Shown here piece after piece: positions 42,740 through 55,595 of a DNA stretch of 64,000 nt (position 1 is its first letter; every line of letters starts with the position of its first letter). A model generated the notes under the pieces. That model saw nothing but the letters and a program-made list of their open reading frames with translations, was not told the DNA's origin and did no database searches. The stretch is from Parietaria judaica (taxonomy: Eukaryota; Streptophyta; Magnoliopsida; Rosales; Urticaceae): assembly GCA_954871525.1 (NCBI GenBank), contig OX940862.1, forward strand, positions 11,180,501 through 11,244,500, in the 5' to 3' direction. A program made the position numbers and the translations under genes.

Positions 42740-45049
42740 TCATTTACCGTGATCCCAACCCATCAAGATGTTTCTAACACATGCTTCAATCTTGTTACTC
42801 GGCACCGGAAAACCGACCCCTTCGTCGAGAAGAACTCGGTAAACCTCCCACTCTCGGCCTCTCACCATATATCGAGCGATCTCGACCTGCCGAACCAAAA
42901 GGAAGAAAGATTCAATGACATTTGACTTGCGTAAATAACGAGGACAAGTGTTTTGCGATTAGGAAAATCACCGAGAATATTCGTATCCGGAGAAGTTTGA
43001 GCGCGAGAGTGATGTCGTGGAAGACGAGGGGGCGTCCCCGGCCGGAGAGCTCGACCGGATTGGCCACGAGCAGCTCGGTGTCGGGCCCGCGGCTCACCGC
43101 GGCCACCCTCAGAGGGCGGGTGAGCTCCATCTTCATGCGGGAGCACAACGCGACTCTCTTGCTCGGGTCCATGATCTTTTTCCCGTCTGTTTGCGTGATG
43201 AACAAATCGAGCTCGCAATTCCCTTTTGGCTTTGCAAAGAATCGTCCGTATGAGACCTGATGACACCAATCATTTTTATTTTATTTTTTGTAACGGTTAT
43301 TTCTTTGAACTTGTAAATTGTAGTGATACCATCGAACTTCTTTTTGTTATATACCTGTATATTATAATCTTTCAGGGTTCTCATGATATCGTAGACGAGG
43401 CCTTTATGATCCCGACAGAGGATTTGCACGAGTGTGTGAGACTGGCTGAGCTTATTGTCCATCGTCACCGACACCGGAACAGAGGCCAGAGATCCATTGA
43501 TTAAGTGCATGGTTGGGAGCTCTAAGCTGAACATTTCTTCGCCAATTGCACAAGGAAGGTGAGGAGAGCCGTGTGAACACGCTGTGATTTCCGGACCGGC
43601 CACGTCGATCTCACAGCTTATCAAGGACGATCCTAGGACGACTCTCAGATGATCGATCGTTTCGTCCTTTCTCCTTTTCGTGCCAAGAAGCTCTCTGTCA
43701 TTTCAGAAAAATTAAAAATAAAAATAAAAAATCATCTAGTTAGTTCTAAACCGGTATTCATCGTTTCACTTCACCAGTCCCTTTTTAATAGAAAAAATGG
43801 CACACTGTTAGATCGAACACTCGCTACACATCACAAACGTCACATAAGCGCCTTTCCTTCGAGAGCAAGGCGGACACTCTCCACAGAACATAATACAGCA
43901 CAAGGTCTATGTGTCACAAGAGAGATTGCTGTTTCCTAATTTTTCCCTTTTGCTAATAAACCCACATTAAGACATAGATATCATATAAATAAATAAATTA
44001 AACCTATCAGTGTTTAAGCAGAAGTACCGTGAGTTACGACAAACCTGGTGTCGGTAATGAAGAAAAGGTCCATAATCCTTCCGTCAGGAGCCGTTGAAAC
44101 CTTCACTCTTCGAATGGTTAGCTCCAGCTGGCACAGAACCTCGGTGACATCTACACAATGAGCATAACGATCAGACACAGCCACAGCCACAGCCACAGCC
44201 ACAGCCACAGCCACGGGATCTCAATCTCGTGACGAAACACGCGATGACAGTAATTCAAGAACTCGGCCCCTTCTCAACGTGAGAGAGGACCCAATTATAG
44301 CTAGGTACATGGCTAACAACGTATAATACTAGCCACTTGGCACGCCCGTCCTCTACTCGGCCACTTCGGTCTGGCGTTCGCGGTATGTCTTACCAAAATA
44401 CGGATCCGTAAATGCATTTCCTCAAAAACGTGCTACGAAATCAAGTCAGCAAATACGCTAAATATCTATGCAAATCGAGAACTGAGCGCAATGCACGTAC
44501 TTACCGTGCAGTAGGCCCTCGCGCTCGTAAGAACACCAGAACTTGAGGAGAAACACCTCGTGCGTCCTCGGCTGCAGATTCTCCTGGCGGTAGTAGTCGA
44601 TTCCGGAAGTGGAGAAGTACGACGGACACGCCTCGAGAAGCCTCTTCTTCATCAAGCCCCACCGCGTGCTCGGGGTTCCGACCACCCACAGCACCACGAA
44701 GCACCATTTCCCGTCCGTCGACACATCTGCTCTTTCCATCAAACTCTTAAGCTAAGAATTCGAAATCAACACTCAATTCCGAGCAATATTGAGAGAAATC
44801 ATCGAGAACCCTAATTTCGCTCTTTACCCAAAAACTCCATAGAATCTAAAAAAAAGCTCAAAATTGAGAAGAAGAAGAAGGAGAAGCGAGATTACCAGCT
44901 CTGGAGATGCTCAAGCCGAAAAGGAGAACGATGCGACACAAATCACAGCCCAAACCAGTTTTGTCTGGGCAATTCACAGAGATCACAGTGGGATCTCCAG
45001 GTCTCGCTCCTTCGCTTATCACCACCATATCTTCGAGCAGAATCCCCAT
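42740..45049 (-). CDS. ACR9: ACT domain-repeat protein, ACR9/ACR10 type
   Basis: Six exons: 45049-44896, 44726-44505, 44150-44045, 43694-43355, 43256-42972, 42886-42740; 417 residues, close to the roughly 410 of Arabidopsis ACR9 and ACR10. Four ACT-like segments are visible: PTVISVNCPDKTGLGCDLCR (about 20-40 onward), EVFLLKFWCSYEREGLLHDV, HTLVQILCRDHKGLVYDIMR and NPVELSGRGRPLVFHDITLA. ACT repeats bind small ligands, usually amino acids; ACR proteins are thought to act as amino-acid sensors related to the bacterial GlnD C-terminus, but their ligands are mostly unknown. The protein lacks a nucleotidyltransferase or HD domain, as expected. Intron 2 contains about six copies of a CACAGC repeat (44176-44214). 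The ending LMGWDHGK matches the family's C-terminal motif. Confidence 0.92.
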
Positions 45050-45513
45050 CTTTTCTCTCTGGTTTTCGCTCTATCCTTGAATGAAAATCGGAGGTTTCAT
45101 GTCCTTGGCATTCGCTGGAATCAGAGAAAGCTAGGACTTCGAATCGCCATTTTCTTTCAACACTTTGAACTTGAAGGTTGACTTTTATCCCGAGGCCTCT
45201 TATCCGTTGACTTCTCTCGCCTACCGATTTCTCATGATTTTTCTCAAAACTATTAAAAAGGGAACAGTCGTGGTGAAAGTAAGGTTCAAAGTGAAGTATA
45301 GTAAAATATTCGGATTTAACAAAAATGAGGCTCTATAATTTATTATCGTTTTTTTACAAACATTTGTCAACATTTTAGTATGATATTATTAAATTATACA
45401 TAAAATATATATTTACGATGAAAAAAGAAAAAAATATATCACTTTATATTTGTTAATTTTTAAATATTTTTATCGTTTTTTTCTTCTTCTTTAAACTCTT
45501 ATTATTATCAAAA

Positions 45514-46493
45514 GGGATAATAGCGGCAAAAGTGGTCAAAGTTAGGCCAAATATGCAAATAAGTGGCCAAACCGATTTAATATCGGCATAAATAGCCAAA
45601 GTTTACCAAACCGTGGAAAGTAAAAATTTCATCCATTTCATTTCAACGCCGTTAGCCACGTCATTTCCACAAGTGTTGAGCTTTGGCCACTTATTTGCAC
45701 ACTCGGCCTACCCATTTTGGTACATTTTAATACACATAATGATTAATTTTTTTTAAAAAAATATTGTGGCTAAATGGGTATTTCCTTAAACAAAATTTCG
45801 GGTCTCTAACAATTAAAAATATCTCAATAAAATAATATTACAAAGTCTCGATTTTATCCTCGACTCTAAGTAACAATGTTAGGCAAACATTATTAACTAA
45901 ATTTTTATTTTGTACAAACGTATTAAAACATACATATTTTAGTTCATTTTAATACACACAATGAGTAATTAAAAAAAAGACTTGTGGCTAAATGGGTATT
46001 TCGTACTTATTCCTTTAAAAAAATCTAATGGTCCCTAACAATTAAGTATATAGACGTTTTATGTCAAATCCTATGTTCGTAAATTACATGTGAAACCGAT
46101 AACACATTTTAATGTTTTCAAAATTGAGAGTGATATTCAGCGTTCTAAATTTTAAAAACGGAATCAGTTCTTTCGGAAAAAGTTTTAGTCAAATCTTAAG
46201 AAAAAGAAAAAAAAGAAAAAAAAAATTTAGATAAACCCTAAAAAATACTTTGGAACGTAAAAAATAATGGATAATAGCGGCAAAAGTGGCTAAAATTAGG
46301 CTGAGTGTGCAAGTAAGTGGCCAAAGCTCAACACTTGTGGAAATGACGTGGCTAACGGCGTTGACCTGAAATGGATGGAATTTGTACTGTCCACGGTTTG
46401 GTAAACTTTGGCTACTTATGCCGATATTAAATCAGTTTGGCCACTTATTTGCACACTTAGCCTAACTTTAGCCACTTTTGCCGCTATTATCCC
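45514..46493. mobile_element. MULE-type non-autonomous element with nested inverted-repeat ends
   Basis: Left end GGGATAATAGCGGCAAAAGT; the right end is its reverse complement, with good identity for more than 100 bp. Both sides carry the identical 9-bp repeat TTATCAAAA (45505-45513 and 46494-46502). Each end also folds on itself: motifs such as aagtggcc and their complements recur inward (to about 45722 and from about 46268), as in foldback-type MULEs. The middle is AT-rich with no open reading frame of interest. Confidence 0.9.
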
Positions 46494-46502
46494 TTATCAA
46501 AA

Positions 46503-46910
46503 GACAAGTACCTTTTCTATATATGAATACAATGAATAATTCTGTTGAGGAAATTTAAGTTTTCTTAAACGATTTTATCATGTCCGGAGGATTTTAAATT
46601 GAAGACGAGAAAACGACCACAAGTCAACGAAATATTAGGTAAGTGTTTGATCACCTACAGCCACGTCAGCGTGGATTCTTGACTTTATGAAAGCTAACAT
46701 AATCCTGTCGACTGAATTATTGAGTTTTTGTTGGATTTTATAATAATAATACAAATGCATAAATTAAAACTAAGAGAAAAACATCTCACGCCATAATCAA
46801 ATTCAAAATGCCTTACAATTTTTATTTTTAATTTTTTTATCATCTCATTGAATTTGCCATTTGATTTGTCTCGACAAAAATCACGCTTCCATACTTCCAC
46901 AATTCATATT
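46503..46910. other. Spacer between two transposable elements
   Basis: AT-rich sequence without a recognisable gene or repeat. Confidence 0.4.
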
Positions 46911-47268
46911 GGGTGCGTTTGACACAGTTTATTTAGCTTTGTTTTTGTTTATAAAATAAACTTAATCGCTATTCAGGTGTTTAGCAATATTGTTTTTCCA
47001 AAAATCACAAAATTGATTTTGAATTTTTGTACATGAATTATAAAAGCTAGGATTCGTAGCTTTTGGTTTTTTCTAAAAACAAAATACGGTTTTAGTCTTT
47101 TTAGCCTAAATATTTTTTTTACCAAACGCTAAAACAATTTTTGTTACCAACAACAACTGTTTTATAAACAATTTACCAAACACCTGTCGGTTTTTCTCAA
47201 AAACAGTTTATTTTCTAAACTAAAACTAAAAATAATTTTGAAAAAATTAAGCTTTGCCAAACGGACCC
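46911..47268. mobile_element. MITE-like element with GGGTGCGTTTG ends
   Basis: The left end GGGTGCGTTTGACACAG and the reverse complement of the right end GGGTCCGTTTGGCAAAGC form imperfect inverted repeats. Flanks share ATT, compatible with a 3-bp PIF/Harbinger duplication, but a degenerate longer duplication cannot be excluded, so the superfamily is uncertain. No coding content. Confidence 0.6.
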
Positions 47269-47825
47269 ATTATCGTTGAGTTTTGTGGAGTAACGGAGTT
47301 AAATAAATGATAAATCGTTGACAATAATATTACAAAAGTTGGCATCCTTTCCTTTCCACTATTTTCTAATAAATTATCAAAAAATAAATCTCAAAAACAC
47401 GTGAGGGCAGTGAATCAAGCTTTGGTAAAAGTGTCTTAAACTGTTTAATTGAAATACTATCAATTTTTAAATACAAATAAGTAAATTAACAAATTTGCGT
47501 GTTTTTTTTTCTAATATATATTAGGGCAATTAATTAAGAACTCATCAAACTTATCATTTTATCCTTATTTAACTCTTCACTTTATAAAATGATCATATGT
47601 AACTTTTAATTGTGTAATTTTATATACATTTAAATTTTATGTTAAAATTCTATTAGTTTTTACGGTATAATATTTTTGTTGGTACTTCTGAACAAAATAT
47701 ATCTTCAGATTTTATATTTTGTACTTCGTTCTTTATTTAGTTTTGAGGTACCAATAAAAAAAATTGTAAAAAAAAGTTGAAAATTTTCAAGTTTAGAGAT
47801 GTCATAAATTATTGTATAAAATGAG

Positions 47826-47905
47826 AGTATGTGCTTGGTCTAGTGGTAACAAGCACATCACTTAAGACATTAAAGGTCTTGAGTTCGAGTCACAATAGAG
47901 GTAGG
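47826..47905 (+). mobile_element. tRNA-derived SINE-like head
   Basis: Contains an A-box-like gcttggtctagtgg (47833-47846) and a B-box-like gagttcgagtc (47881-47891) 35-40 bp apart, the arrangement of a pol III promoter. The segment cannot fold as a proper tRNA and is followed by a short body and a TA/A-rich run (about 47920-47960). This suits a truncated plant SINE rather than a tRNA gene. Confidence 0.5.
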
Positions 47906-47959
47906 AGTGAAATCTAAAGATCCTTATATATATATATATATAAAAAGAAAAAGAAATGG

Positions 47960-48715
47960 ACAAATTAATATGTTCGAGTCACGTTGAAAACTTTGTTAGT
48001 TTTTTTTTTATAAATTTTTTGTAAAAATGGATATTTAAAATTATGCAAAATACTTAAATTATAAAATTAGCGAATTTATTAATCTTCCTCCTGAAATTTT
48101 GAAATTTCTAAAATTAATATGCTCAACAAACAATCATGAATCTGAATTCTTCAAAATTTAAAATTTAATAGCAGGATTGGCATGAAATTTAATAGGAGAA
48201 TCAACCAAAGAACAATGAGACCATAACTTAAATATTGACACTCGTTTCAAGACTTGTAGTAACACTTCTTTAATTGTTTAAAAAAATAATTTTCGTTATA
48301 CTACTAATAAATGCATATCACAGCGCTCTATATAAATTATAAATTACTTTCATTTCTTTATATCGATAGATATTAATAATAAGATATACATGTCTGATCT
48401 GGTCTGCCATTTGCCATCAAACTCGAAAATAATAATGTGGCGCACTTCTCAACACAAGTAATTCGAAAATAATATATATTATCAAATAGATAGTTTTGTA
48501 ATATGTTATGTAGATAATTTAATAATAAATACAATTTAAAAAATAAAAGGACAAAAAAATAGGTCGCTCTAAGTTAAATAGTCGTTATTTTTCAGTAGAA
48601 TTAAAAGTTAAAAATCTCCTAAAACAAATTCTGAATTTCAATTAAATTAAAATTTCGCGATACAAATTATAAATTTGTATTATTCATTCAATAAACTTCA
48701 ATTTGTTAACAAATT
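47960..48715. other. AT-rich spacer
   Basis: No gene or repeat that I can name. Confidence 0.4.
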
Positions 48716-49470
48716 GGTTGTTTCAAACTAGACCTTCCAACCATAACACTCAAGAACACACGAAAAACAAAGAGAGAAACGAACACACAAAGAACAAAGA
48801 GAGAAACGAACATATATTGTTTTCAAGAAAATACGTTATGTATTGAATGTTGTTGTAAAGTTACAGTAGAAGAAAGAGGAAAAAAAGTCCTTGTTATTCA
48901 CAAATAATGCATCCATATTTATGTTATACAAGCAAATCAATAAAATCCCTATAAGAAACTATACTTTCCTAACTAATATGTACACACGTATAGAGGTATT
49001 GACATTCTCTCATGTCTAATCCTAAAATCTCTCTATCTCCACGCTTGAGACTTCTGAACCACGTAACTTGGTTCTCCTTGTCATGGCTTGCTTGTCCTGA
49101 CCTGTTCTCCTGAACAAGGCCGTGTAAACTGTGTTGTCGTGTCCTGGTCAACTGGTGCATGCTACATCCACTTTCCTGGTCGCTGGAACCTGCTCGTCGT
49201 GACCTGCGCGTCGCGACCTGCTGATCAACCTTTATGAGACAAGGATGTGCGCGACCAGGTCTTCCTGACATGATTGGTTGGTTCTTGCCTTTCTAGTCTC
49301 TCCTTAACTCAACGAGTTGAATCCTGGTCCAATGTATCTTCAACCATCCGACTTCCTGGTCTTTGGCTCCTGCCCGTCAGTATGTCTAGTTCCTTTATGA
49401 ACCCGGATAACTGGTTTTTGGTCGGCGTGGCCTATCCACCAGAACCTTGACAAATCTTTCTGCGACTATC
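48716..49470 (-). mobile_element. Possible LTR-retrotransposon remnant
   Basis: On the minus strand the region has a GC-richer segment with repeated ctgacctg/ggtcgcgac-like words (49080-49400), followed by a tataaatatggatgc TATA-like motif (about 48910) and a CT-rich leader containing two copies of gttcgtttctctctttgt. This order resembles a plant Copia-type LTR. I could not find clean LTR ends or target duplications, and a 100-codon frame inside shows no retroelement domain. Confidence 0.35.
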
Positions 49471-49769
49471 CCCCTAAGTTTATCGACTTTGTCTTGATGC
49501 CCTGGTCGCTCGTTGACTCTACGAGTCGAACCAAGTCAAACTTAAATTCACACAAATTATAATAATATAAGTCAAAATACATAAATTTGCATTAGTCATT
49601 CTTAATTTATATCTTCGATAATAATATCGATGCAATATATTTTAACTTGAGCAATGAGGATAAAACATCCTTACTTGTAATGATAAATTTTGAATATTTC
49701 AAATAAGGATGATAATGTTGTGATATAATTGAGAGATCAAATACCATTAGATTCTAGATTGTCGTTTGT

Positions 49770-50815
49770 GTATTAACCGACTAAAGTATCTAATTTTATG
49801 GATGAACTTAGATGAGCGGTTGATGTTTTCTTTCATCAATTCTCTTAAATGTTTATGGCTTCGAATTATGTAGTTAATGTTTATTTTCGACGGTTAATGT
49901 ACTTAAATTTGATTTCGTAAGATTTTTTTTGTATTTTTCGTCACTTGACCGTCAACGAGTGATTCCTTCTATATATGTACAATTTTCGTATTTTTTTTGG
50001 CATAACTCGCTTATTTTTTGTCCAAATTTTATGCATGTACTATGATTAGAAAGATAAAGCGATAGATCTACAACTTTGATGTTTTAAGTTTTGTAAAAAA
50101 AAAAGTTAAAAAAATATGAGATTTCAATTACAACGTAAAACTGGACATTTGTGTAATGCAAATTATTTGTTTCGAGCAAATTTTAATATACTTAATGACT
50201 TTTCCTGATGAAAATGTAAAACTATAAAGTTGTAGATAAATCTTTTATCTTCGTAGTTTATTTATAAATTTTGGACAAAACTCAAGCGAGTTATGCTAAA
50301 ATATGAAAGATGTGATGCACAATTTTTTTTTCTTCATATTTTTGGGATAACTCACTCATTCTTTTTTTTTCCAAAATTTATAGATAAAATACCTTTGGAA
50401 AGACAAAATATTTATCTACAACTATTTAATTTTAAGTTTCATCAGAAAAAGTCATTAAGTATATTAAAATTTGCTTGAAACAAATATTTTGCATTACACT
50501 AATGTCTAATTTTACGCCGTGGTTGAAATTTCGTATTATTTTTTTAACTTTTTTTACAAAACTTAAAACATCAACGTTTTAGATTTATCTTTTAGCTTTT
50601 CAACAATAGTTTATTCATGAAATTTTGACGAAAATGAGTGAGTAATGCCAAAAATACAAACATTGTACATAGAGGAGGAATCACTCGCTGGCGGTCAAGT
50701 GACGGGAAACACAAAAAAATCTAACGAAATCAAATTTGGGTACATTAGCCGTTGAAAATTAACGTTGAGTACATAATTCGCAGCCGGTCAAACATTAAGT
50801 ACATTAGCCACGATT
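49770..50815. mobile_element. Foldback-type element with long imperfect inverted arms
   Basis: The left arm (about 49770-50250) and right arm (about 50290-50815) are reverse complements over most of their length. For example cgtcacttgaccgtcaacga at the left pairs with the complement of tcgctggcggtcaagtgacg at the right, and aaatttgatttcgt occurs in both. Only a short unpaired centre remains. Exact ends and target duplications are not clear. The right arm stops about 110 bp before the ATG of the first BAHD gene. Confidence 0.65.
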
Positions 50816-50928
50816 TTTTTTTTTTTACTATATATAACCTATATAAATGTGTGTGTTGGACCACGTTATTGCTTAATGCAAATTTGATATTCCCATCTTC
50901 GAAGCCGCGCCAAATTACCAGAAACATC

Positions 50929-52731
50929 ATGGAAGTGACGATCCTCTCTCGAGACACTATCAAACCATTTCTCTCACAAAGCGAACTTGACTCTCTGAAG
51001 CCCCACACTCTGTGCGTCTTTGACCAGCTAACCCCCACCACTTACCCTGCAGTAATCCTCTTCTACTCCATAACCAACCCACACTTCGACCTCTCCCAAA
51101 CCCTCGCTCGCATCAAGGACTCCCTCTCCAAAACCCTAGCCCTATTCTACACTTTCTCCGGCCGAGTCAACGACAACCTCCACATCGACGACTTCTCCGC
51201 CGGAGTGCCCTTCATCGAAGCACGAGTCAACCGCCGCATGTTGGACTACTTCGCCGAGCTGAACGGAGACGCAGTCCACGTGGAGTCGCTGAGCGAGCTC
51301 ATGCCGTGCGAGCCTTTTCGCCGAGAGACCGACTCATCCGGCCCGCTAATCGCTTTTCAAGTGACCGTCTTTGAGAGCAGCGGATTCTCCCTCGGCTCTT
51401 CCGTGTCCCACAAGGTATCCGACGCCAAGTCTCTCGGCCACTTTCTCGACACGTGGGCCGCGATATGTTCTGGAGCCAAGCACATGATTGCCCCTCCGAA
51501 CCTCTCGGACGCGGCGAGGATCTTCCCTCCGTTGCGAGAGATGCCGGAGAACGCGCTTTCGCTGATGGACCGGCTCTGGTTCGAGCGACAGAGGTGCGCC
51601 ACGAGGAGATTCTTCTTTGACGAAAAGGCGGTCAACGAGCTGAAATCCCTAGCTCGGAGCGAGACTGTTCCGATGCCAACGCGGAACGAGGCTGTGAGTT
51701 GCTTCATATGGAAGCACGCCATGTCAGCATCGACGACCGTGTCGGCTAAACCGAGAACCTCTGTTTTGACTCACGCGGTGAACGTTCGGTCACGGTTGAA
51801 GCCGCAACACGCGGTGGCGCTGGAGCGGTGCACAGGGAACCTCTTCTGGTGGGCTAGTGTTGCAGCAAACCCTAGCGAAGAGGTATGCAACTAACAGGGA
51901 TAAAATCGGAACTAGTATCCTTAATTATTATTATTATTTTTTACCGGGCCGGGGTTTTCAATTTTTTCAAAGTAAATAAAATGCACGGGAAAGTTCAAAT
52001 AAATAACTTTAATCCAAACAAAAAATTCAATTTTTAAAGTTAAAATAGAATTTCAATATTTCGCAAAACGAATTTAAATCTCAACTAGATTGATATATTT
52101 AAAAAAATATAAAAAATAATTCTCGAAATAATCTCGTAATAAGTAAGCCGTTTTTTTTACTGCTATTTATTAATTTTATGATTCATCTAACATTGTCGTT
52201 GTTACAATTGCATTATTTTTTTCTCTTAAATTAATTTATTTATGTAGCGTTAATAATATTTTTCTTATTTGGTACCCTCCTTCACAAAAGGGCGAGACGG
52301 GACTGGCTGAGCTTGTGGCGCTGACGAGGGAAGTCCTGAACACGTTCGACAGCGAATACCTCGAGACGATGGTAGGGGAAGGCGGGTTCGAGCCGCTATC
52401 GGAATTCTTGAGCCAGCTCGGTGTGATGCTGTCGGAGGAGGCGGAGAAGCCGGACATCTTCGCCTTCACAAACTGGAAAGGCTTCTTCAATGGGGTTGAT
52501 TTCGGGTGGGGCAAGCCCGTTTGGGTCGGGGCACAAGGTGCGGTAGGGGCCGAGTTTCGGAATCTGATCGTTTTGGCGGATAAGCAAGGGAGTGAGAAGG
52601 AGATTGAGGCTTTTCTTACGTTGGAAGAGAAGATTATGGCTGTGTTGGAGAAAGATGACAAGTTCTTGGCGTTCGCTTCTCCGAGAAACCTAGTGCATGT
52701 TTTTCCAGGCGTTATCACTTCCAGGATGTAA
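50929..52731 (+). CDS. BAHD acyltransferase, copy 1
   Basis: Two exons, 50929-51882 and 52291-52731, with a 408-bp phase-0 intron; 464 residues. BAHD enzymes transfer acyl groups from CoA thioesters to alcohol or amine acceptors in the cytosol. The catalytic motif HKVSD (H161-D165) and structural motif DFGWG (388-392) are both present, as are NLFWW and the usual C-terminal lobe. The opening MEVTILSRDTIKPFLSQSEL places it with the group that includes alkaloid and terpenoid O-acetyltransferases (vinorine synthase-like), though the acceptor cannot be deduced. It is about 85-90% similar to copy 2 at 55596 and to the broken copy at 58123-59510, so the three arose by local duplication. The ATG was chosen by alignment with copy 2, since the open frame extends upstream into the foldback element. 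Confidence 0.92.
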
Positions 52732-53856
52732 TAGGAATTATATATATATATAATATATATATATATATAGATATATACACGTAATATTTGCATGCATGTG
52801 TGTGTTTCTGATCTTCTCTTGGATTCAGTAATATCAAATGATCAATCTTATTAATTTGGTATACTAAAGTTATAAACCAATCTATAGGATTTATATTAGT
52901 ATAAACTGTACAATGCATTTATCGTTTTTTTTTCTTTCCTCTTTTGATGGTTTCAATTCATATATGAGAATTAAGTTGATATGTAGATAATGTTATATGG
53001 ATTATGGAGCACTTGCTTCAATTCCTTGTACTTTAAGCCTCAATACTCATGAACTTTTTCTTTTTGTAGAAATCCTCAAGTGTATATAGAAAAATACAAA
53101 ATTCAAATTCAATTTAAACTTTCAATTTCCAACACAAATTTTAAGACCTAATTTTTGGATCAAACATTAGAAATGAAATAACCCAACACAATTGCATTGA
53201 CAAAAGTATGAATCAATCCCAATTGTCTAACAATTCCATACAAATTAATATCTAATGAAGCACAAAAAATCAGTGGCCGAAACCGTCGAATATAACATAA
53301 TCATTAGGTCGGTAGTCCGCCACAAAATCTACTAATTAGCAAATATGTAGTTTAGGGTAGTAGATTAATATTTCCGGTTCAATTTTTGTAAATTCCTTTG
53401 ATCGTTTGTTACCATGGTTCTCCTCTGTCATAAATGAGGGCTATATTAATAAATTTGAGACGGAATCACGGTTCACGTCGTAATTTTCGGCTAATAAAAA
53501 AAATACATAGTTCAAATACGTCGGATATGTACACTCCAATTTGTCAAATTCACTTGAATTATAAACTCGCAAACTATTGCAATGGGAGATAGATAAACAA
53601 CACAAATATTCAATAATCGATCGAACTGATCTGATCAATTTTGAAAATACCTAGGGTTAGGATGGGGCAGACAATTTTGTATATTTACAGCTTTAGTTGA
53701 GAGAAAGAGGTCATCACTAAAGAAGTACCCAAGGAGTTAATAAAAAAGTAAATGAGCTTCCATAATCCACACAAAATGTAAAGTTATAAAAACTTTTGCC
53801 ATGGATAAAAAAGACTTGGGTCTATGCCACCCTAATTTGAGACAACTTAGGTATTT
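52732..53856. other. Spacer downstream of BAHD copy 1
   Basis: Begins with a TA-rich 3' UTR, then AT-rich sequence. No further gene recognised. Confidence 0.45.
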
Positions 53857-53887
53857 TTGCTTCTATTAATCTTTAACCTTTATAACT

Positions 53888-54012
53888 TTGCGAGAGAGGT
53901 GGTCGAAATGTCTCGAGAGAGACGAGGAGACTATACTTGCTGTTCCCGAGAGAGAGAAAGTCGAGATATATGCAACCGCGACTTTGCGAGAGAGGTGGTC
54001 GAGATTGATCGT
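53888..54012. repeat. Direct repeats of a gcgagagaggtggtcga motif
   Basis: The word tttgcgagagaggtggtcga occurs at about 53886 and 53992, with related cgagagaga words between. It lies in a locally GC-richer patch of unknown origin. Confidence 0.7.
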
Positions 54013-54545
54013 GAATGTGCTAGACCCGGCTGGGGCCGGGGCTTGAGTGGGTTTGCTAAGAAGGACTAGAATTAGGCTCGGGCTCGGGCTCGGACTATTT
54101 TCATTTGGGCTTGTTGGCAGCCACAAAGGCACTCATACTATTCCAAGCTATTTATTTATGGTTTAGATTGAGAATTGGTATAAACTTAAATATCTGACTA
54201 AATGTGAGATCAACTAAATGAGACACTAAATTAATTATACGTATATAAAACATATATACCTATAGATATACTGACGTGGCTCAGTTATAAAACAGAAAAT
54301 AATTAAATATGGGAACCCATATCTATTAATTATAGATATTTATAATATATTCAGTTGTGAAACAGCTAAAATATGGATGAGTGATTGACATGTATAGATG
54401 CAAAACATTAATTTCTCTGCCCGAATCACTTATCTTCTTATACTGTCGGTTTATATTATTAAAGAAGATAATTCTATAGGTATTGGTGCTTCGAGATAAT
54501 AATATTAATATAGGTGAAGAGCTGCAGTTGACGACGGATGAACGC

Positions 54546-54802
54546 CAATCGCGATGCATCGCGACGTTTTTGGGGAATCGCGACGCATCGCGATTCGGAG
54601 GATGAAATCGCGATCAATCGCGAATGTGGGGCATCGTGGCGACGTGATGCCTCTCCCTCTCTCTCCGTCTCACAGTCTCTCTCTCTCTCTCTCTCTCTCA
54701 ACTCCATCGCGATGCATCGCGACGTGCACCATCGCGACGCATCGCGACGTGCACTTTGGCGATCTCCGACGATTTCACCGCGACGGGTCGCGACGCCGTG
54801 AA
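54546..54802. repeat. Degenerate CpG-rich array of catcgcgacg-type palindromic words
   Basis: Contains many copies of atcgcgatgcatcgcgacg and near variants (for example 54548-54566, 54577-54593, 54709-54726, 54731-54748), split by a CT-run (54660-54700). The words are largely self-complementary. Open frames through it are low-complexity and not protein-like. Confidence 0.8.
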
Positions 54803-55595
54803 ATTCAGCTCTATAGGTGATAGGTTTTTAAAGTGAAATAATTGAGGTATATCTTCTTCAATTTTTTTTTTTTTTAAATGGTTCATGTTTTTTGCTTAAT
54901 TTTTTTAGAATGACTGAAATGCTTTTTTTTTTTTTAATATCTACAACTTTTCAGTCTAAGGATTTGGATTTTTTTTGAGATGATCAATAGTTCAGAACAT
55001 AATTTTTTTTTTCTTCTTCTAAGAAATACACATTAATTTTAATCTTTCGATCTTCTTTTCTTTCTCTTAAAATATTTTTTTTTAAAAATCTTACAGTTAT
55101 AAAACGTAGATACTTTCTTTATTTTTAAAATTGAATTATAAAGTTTAAAATGAGCGAGTTATTATCAAAATTAAAATAAATATCATAATTCACGACTCTA
55201 CCTTTTTCGATAAGTATAGTTCTGCTATACTGCATAATAGAATAACTCAATTAAGACACTGATTTTTTTTTTTTTGAATAAAATATTAATCATTTCTATT
55301 ATCTGCCATTAAAGCCGGTAGTTCTTAACTTAATTTCAAAATTTTCTTTTTAAGTCCCAGTTAGTGTGTATATTCATTGAGTAATTATTCAAAATAATCG
55401 TGTATTGATTGACTTAGTAGTGTCTACTATATATTCAAAGTGTCTTGTTATATATATATATATATATATATGCATTAATTAGTTAATCTGCCATATACTA
55501 CTATATATATATAGTATATACTCTATATAGAAATCATCATATATATATATATAGTAAGATAGTAACAAAGAGACCTGCTCAATCAATATAGAATC
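54803..55595. promoter_or_regulatory. Upstream region of BAHD copy 2
   Basis: Very AT-rich with poly-T runs and TA repeats (55450-55470 and 55500-55553). It probably includes the promoter of the next gene; a TATA box cannot be singled out among the many TATATA words. Confidence 0.4.

Noticed and set aside
47826..47905. A functional tRNA gene
   Set aside because: No acceptor stem or proper cloverleaf can be formed, and the tail is TA-rich rather than a T-run terminator.
54474..54886. Overlapping Ser/Arg-rich frames near the CpG-rich array
   Set aside because: They are translations of simple repeats (CT runs and catcgcgacg words) in several frames at once.
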